From positions 1 to 45,036 of the forward strand of contig JANWYS010000010.1 in the NCBI GenBank assembly GCA_025054875.1: a stretch of DNA of 45,036 bases, written 5' to 3'. Shown here piece after piece: positions 42,798 through 45,036 of the stretch (position 1 is the first letter of the stretch; each line of letters opens with the position of its first letter). Source of the stretch: Cytophagaceae bacterium (GTDB taxonomy: Bacteria > Bacteroidota > Bacteroidia > Cytophagales > Cytophagaceae). The translations under genes were made by a program, and so were the position numbers. The notes under the pieces were generated by a model. The model was not told the DNA's origin and made no database searches. It saw only the letters and a list, made by a program, of their open reading frames with translations.

Positions 42798-44699
42798 TCA
42801 ATAAAGCGTTCTGAATTTTATGGTATGAGGTATATTTTTCAGTTCGTTTATTACATCCTTGTCGTATTTTTTATCTACATCAGTTATTACGTATCCTACT
42901 TGTTCGTTTGTTTTCAGGTATTGTCCAAGTATGTTGATGTGGTGTTTAGCAAATATCTGATTGATTTGAGCAAGTATTCCGGGTACATTTTCATGAAGAT
43001 GCATGAAGCGATGGGCATTTACTAATTCGGGAAGTTGTATGTTCGGAAAGTTAACGCTTTGGAAAGTATTGCCTGTGTTGATGTATTCTATGATGCGGTT
43101 AGGAACGAAATCAGCAATGTTGTATTGAGCTTCTTCTGTGCTTCCGCCGATATGGGGAGTCAGTATCACGTTAGGCAATCCTCTTAAAACATTTACAAAT
43201 TCTTCCTGATTATTTTTAGGTTCGTATGGGAATACATCGGCGGCGGCACCTCTTACTTTTCCGCTTTTTATGGCTTGTGCGAGAGCATCAATATCCACTA
43301 CATGTCCGCGGCTGAGGTTGATAAAAATGACACCATCTTTCATCATGTCGAAATGCCGGGTTGTGATCATGTTTTTGTTTGAAGGGCGGCCGTCTACGTG
43401 GAGGCTTATCACATCAACTTTTTGCAAAAGCTCTTCTAAGGTATGGCATTTTTTTGCGTTTCCGAGCTGCAGTTTTTCTACTATGTCGTAGTAGTAAACT
43501 TCCATGCCCATGGCTTCGGCAAGTACGGAGAGTTGAGTACCTATATTTCCGTATCCCACAATGCCGAGTTTTTTTCCTCTTATCTCATAGCTGTTTTTGG
43601 CAGATTTATCCCAAATGCCATTGTGCATCTTATTGCTTTTTTCGATGATGTTGCGCATGAGCATTATGATCTCTCCCATCACCAATTCTACCACACTGCG
43701 TGTGTTGCTGTAGGGAGCGTTGAATACGGCAACACCTTTTTTCACGGCTGCCTTCAGGTCTATCTGGTTTGTACCTATGCAAAAAGCCCCGATGGCGATG
43801 AGCCGTTGAGCATGATTCAGCACTTTTTCGGTTACCTGAGTTTTCGAGCGAATACAGAGGATGGATGTATTTTTTACTTTTTCGCAAAGTTCGTCTTCGT
43901 CTAATCCACTATTTATGACCTCTACAGAATATCCTTCGTTTTTGAAGAGTTTTACGGCATGGGGATGTATGTTTTCCAGCACCAACACACTTATCCTGTT
44001 TTTAGGATAAGAGATTACCATGGGAAGATTGTTTTGGTATAAAAATTCATCAAAACTGGGAGCAATGAATTCTGCTTTCTTAAGTACTGCATCGCGCTGC
44101 ACATTTTCCGTGAAAGCATAAAACTTGTCAGCCAAGCCTGCTTCTTTTATTTCGTAGTCTGTATATCCATCGCCTATCACATATACTTCGCCCTGAAGTT
44201 CCAGTTTTCTGAGTAGCTCTATCTTGCCTTTGTCTTTGGCCAAAGGATTGTTTTCATCAAAACCAACAATATTTCCTTTTTCATCGTAAATGAAGGTATT
44301 TGCATAAACATTTTTTTCTTTTATTCCATATTCGGTAACTACAGGCACTATGAACTCCTTGAATCCACTAGACACTATGAGGATATAATCGGCGTATTCT
44401 TCAAAAAATTTACGGTTTCGCTTTACGGAATTGGTTACTTTATTTTTCAGGCGGTCCACCAAAATGGATAGGTGTTTTTTGTTAGCTTGCATTAATTGTA
44501 CTCTCGCTTTGAGTCCCTCTGCGAATGAGCCTTTACCTTCCATGCCTCTGTTGGTGATTTCGGCTATTTGATTAAGTATTTTATTTTTGTCTTCGTTTCC
44601 TTCCAGTGATATATCGGCTAATTCTTCCAGCCCCTCTACTTTGGTAAAGGTACTGTCGAAGTCTATTATAAAATATTTGGTAGTGTCTGTCGCAAGCAT
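42798..44699 (-). CDS. serA: Fused phosphoserine phosphatase and phosphoglycerate dehydrogenase (SerB-SerA)
   Basis: The 633-residue protein joins two enzymes of serine synthesis. Residues about 1-225 are a HAD phosphatase of SerB type (nucleophile Asp13 in IIDFDSTFTKVEG, motif II LIVSSGFKEF, motif III-IV Lys in KDKGKIELL and VIGDGYTDYEIKEAG). Residues about 233-545 are D-3-phosphoglycerate dehydrogenase, with the NAD-binding GKKLGIVGYGNIGTQLSVLA, active-site Arg in LHVDGRPSNKN, and a catalytic His in LTPHIGGSTEEAQ. The C-terminal 75 residues are an ACT domain (ENVPGILAQINQIFAKHHIN), a likely serine feedback sensor. Together with SerC it gives the whole route from 3-phosphoglycerate to serine. 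Confidence 0.93.
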   Translation of the reverse strand: MLATDTTKYFIIDFDSTFTKVEGLEELADISLEGNEDKNKILNQIAEITNRGMEGKGSFAEGLKARVQLMQANKKHLSILVDRLKNKVTNSVKRNRKFFEEYADYILIVSSGFKEFIVPVVTEYGIKEKNVYANTFIYDEKGNIVGFDENNPLAKDKGKIELLRKLELQGEVYVIGDGYTDYEIKEAGLADKFYAFTENVQRDAVLKKAEFIAPSFDEFLYQNNLPMVISYPKNRISVLVLENIHPHAVKLFKNEGYSVEVINSGLDEDELCEKVKNTSILCIRSKTQVTEKVLNHAQRLIAIGAFCIGTNQIDLKAAVKKGVAVFNAPYSNTRSVVELVMGEIIMLMRNIIEKSNKMHNGIWDKSAKNSYEIRGKKLGIVGYGNIGTQLSVLAEAMGMEVYYYDIVEKLQLGNAKKCHTLEELLQKVDVISLHVDGRPSNKNMITTRHFDMMKDGVIFINLSRGHVVDIDALAQAIKSGKVRGAAADVFPYEPKNNQEEFVNVLRGLPNVILTPHIGGSTEEAQYNIADFVPNRIIEYINTGNTFQSVNFPNIQLPELVNAHRFMHLHENVPGILAQINQIFAKHHINILGQYLKTNEQVGYVITDVDKKYDKDVINELKNIPHTIKFRTLY

Positions 44700-44910
44700 A
44701 GTACAAATTTAAGGCAGCAAATTTCCTGAATTTTAGAATAAGAATAAAGTGTTTTTTTGATATTTTGTAGACGTTGAACGGCCGCACTATTTCGGTGAAT
44801 ATGTACTATTCAATGAATAGCCAGTGAGCGAATTGAAGGCATTGAATAATTTTATGGATTCCATATGAGGCTTGTAATCCATGTATTTTTTCATGTTTCA
44901 AAAATATTTA

Positions 44911-44985
44911 ACCCGGATTTTTCAGTTGAATATACAATTTCACACTGATTTTTCGCTTCAATATCGAATTTTCAAGGATTTTTCG
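44911..44985 (-). repeat. Short AT-rich repeat, right copy (inverted)
   Basis: The minus strand carries three GAAAAATC words like the left copy, the middle and last about 31 bases apart, with the shared stretch atattcaactgaaaaatccgg. Compared with 59-126 it is inverted. The rest of 44700-45036 has no recognisable gene; the area before the repeat is AT-rich upstream sequence of the serine gene. Confidence 0.6.
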
Positions 44986-45036
44986 AAAGGGATTTCTTTT
45001 TTTGTGATGTAACCAAAACTTACATAAGAAATGGAC

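Noticed and set aside
42790-42801. TTG start of the SerC-like gene at 42801
   Set aside because: It would overlap the preceding stop and adds four residues with no support; ATG at 42789 is better.
44704-44711. TAAATTTG on the minus strand just before the SerB-SerA start
   Set aside because: It matches the -7 consensus, but lies only 5 bases before the start codon and has no -33 box, so it would require leaderless translation; probably chance.
1-45036. tRNA, rRNA, CRISPR arrays, intact transposases and phage genes
   Set aside because: Both strands of the gaps were scanned by eye for tRNA arm sequences, spaced direct repeats and transposase motifs; none were found. An exact tool such as tRNAscan-SE would be needed to exclude all of them.

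Overview
The window is a stretch of low-GC chromosomal DNA from a member of the Bacteroidota, most likely a Chitinophagales/Sphingobacteriales-type organism (inference). The evidence is an alternative complex III plus cytochrome oxidase gene cluster with two subunit III genes, a BatD-like protein, a PD40-OmpA protein, YwqK/MORN repeats, DUF4846, a SerB-SerA fusion, absence of Shine-Dalgarno sequences, and matches to the Bacteroidota promoter consensus (TTTG - about 19 nt - TAnnTTTG). No rRNA, tRNA, CRISPR array, insertion sequence or replication origin was seen.

Layout. 1-550: a short repeat, then a 59-residue protein gene on the minus strand with its own terminator. 551-4321: an overlapping operon of a BatD-like protein, aroC and a sodium/dicarboxylate symporter. 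4448-5416: trpS on the minus strand. 5417-6600: a gene-poor scar holding a GC-rich structured element, a perfect hairpin and the wreck of an RloB-like (phage-defence type) gene. 6601-9716: a small secreted protein, then a FecR-like/CHASE2 pair on the minus strand. 9934-14047: an SbtA-like bicarbonate transporter diverging from a DUF485-ActP-sensor operon. 14050-16647: recN and a DUF4846 lipoprotein. 16848-21295: a GH26-like lipoprotein that stops just after its nucleophile, a frameshifted 2OG-Fe(II) oxygenase, a HemJ-like membrane protein and a PD40-OmpA protein. 21332-24636: a 23-repeat MORN/YwqK lipoprotein and a sigma-54 response regulator without a DNA-binding domain. 24637-25529: a second GC-rich element and a promoter.

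25530-40876 is the core of the window: actABCDEF, coxB, coxA, ctaA, ctaB, two coxC-type genes and coxD, all on the plus strand with small gaps. Quinol oxidation by alternative complex III feeds electrons through its c haems to the CuA of subunit II and on to the haem-copper centre; ctaA and ctaB supply haem A. The outstanding feature is subunit II, which carries a complete C-terminal OmpA-like peptidoglycan-binding domain after the CuA domain. This could anchor the respiratory supercomplex to the cell wall. ActA carries six CxxCH motifs because a mono-haem domain is fused to the usual penta-haem module, and three subunits have histidine-rich N termini.

41296-44699, on the minus strand: a SerB-SerA fusion, a SerC-like aminotransferase and a MaoC-type hydratase; the first two would make serine from 3-phosphoglycerate with two polypeptides. 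The window ends in a repeat that is an inverted, imperfect copy of the repeat at its start.
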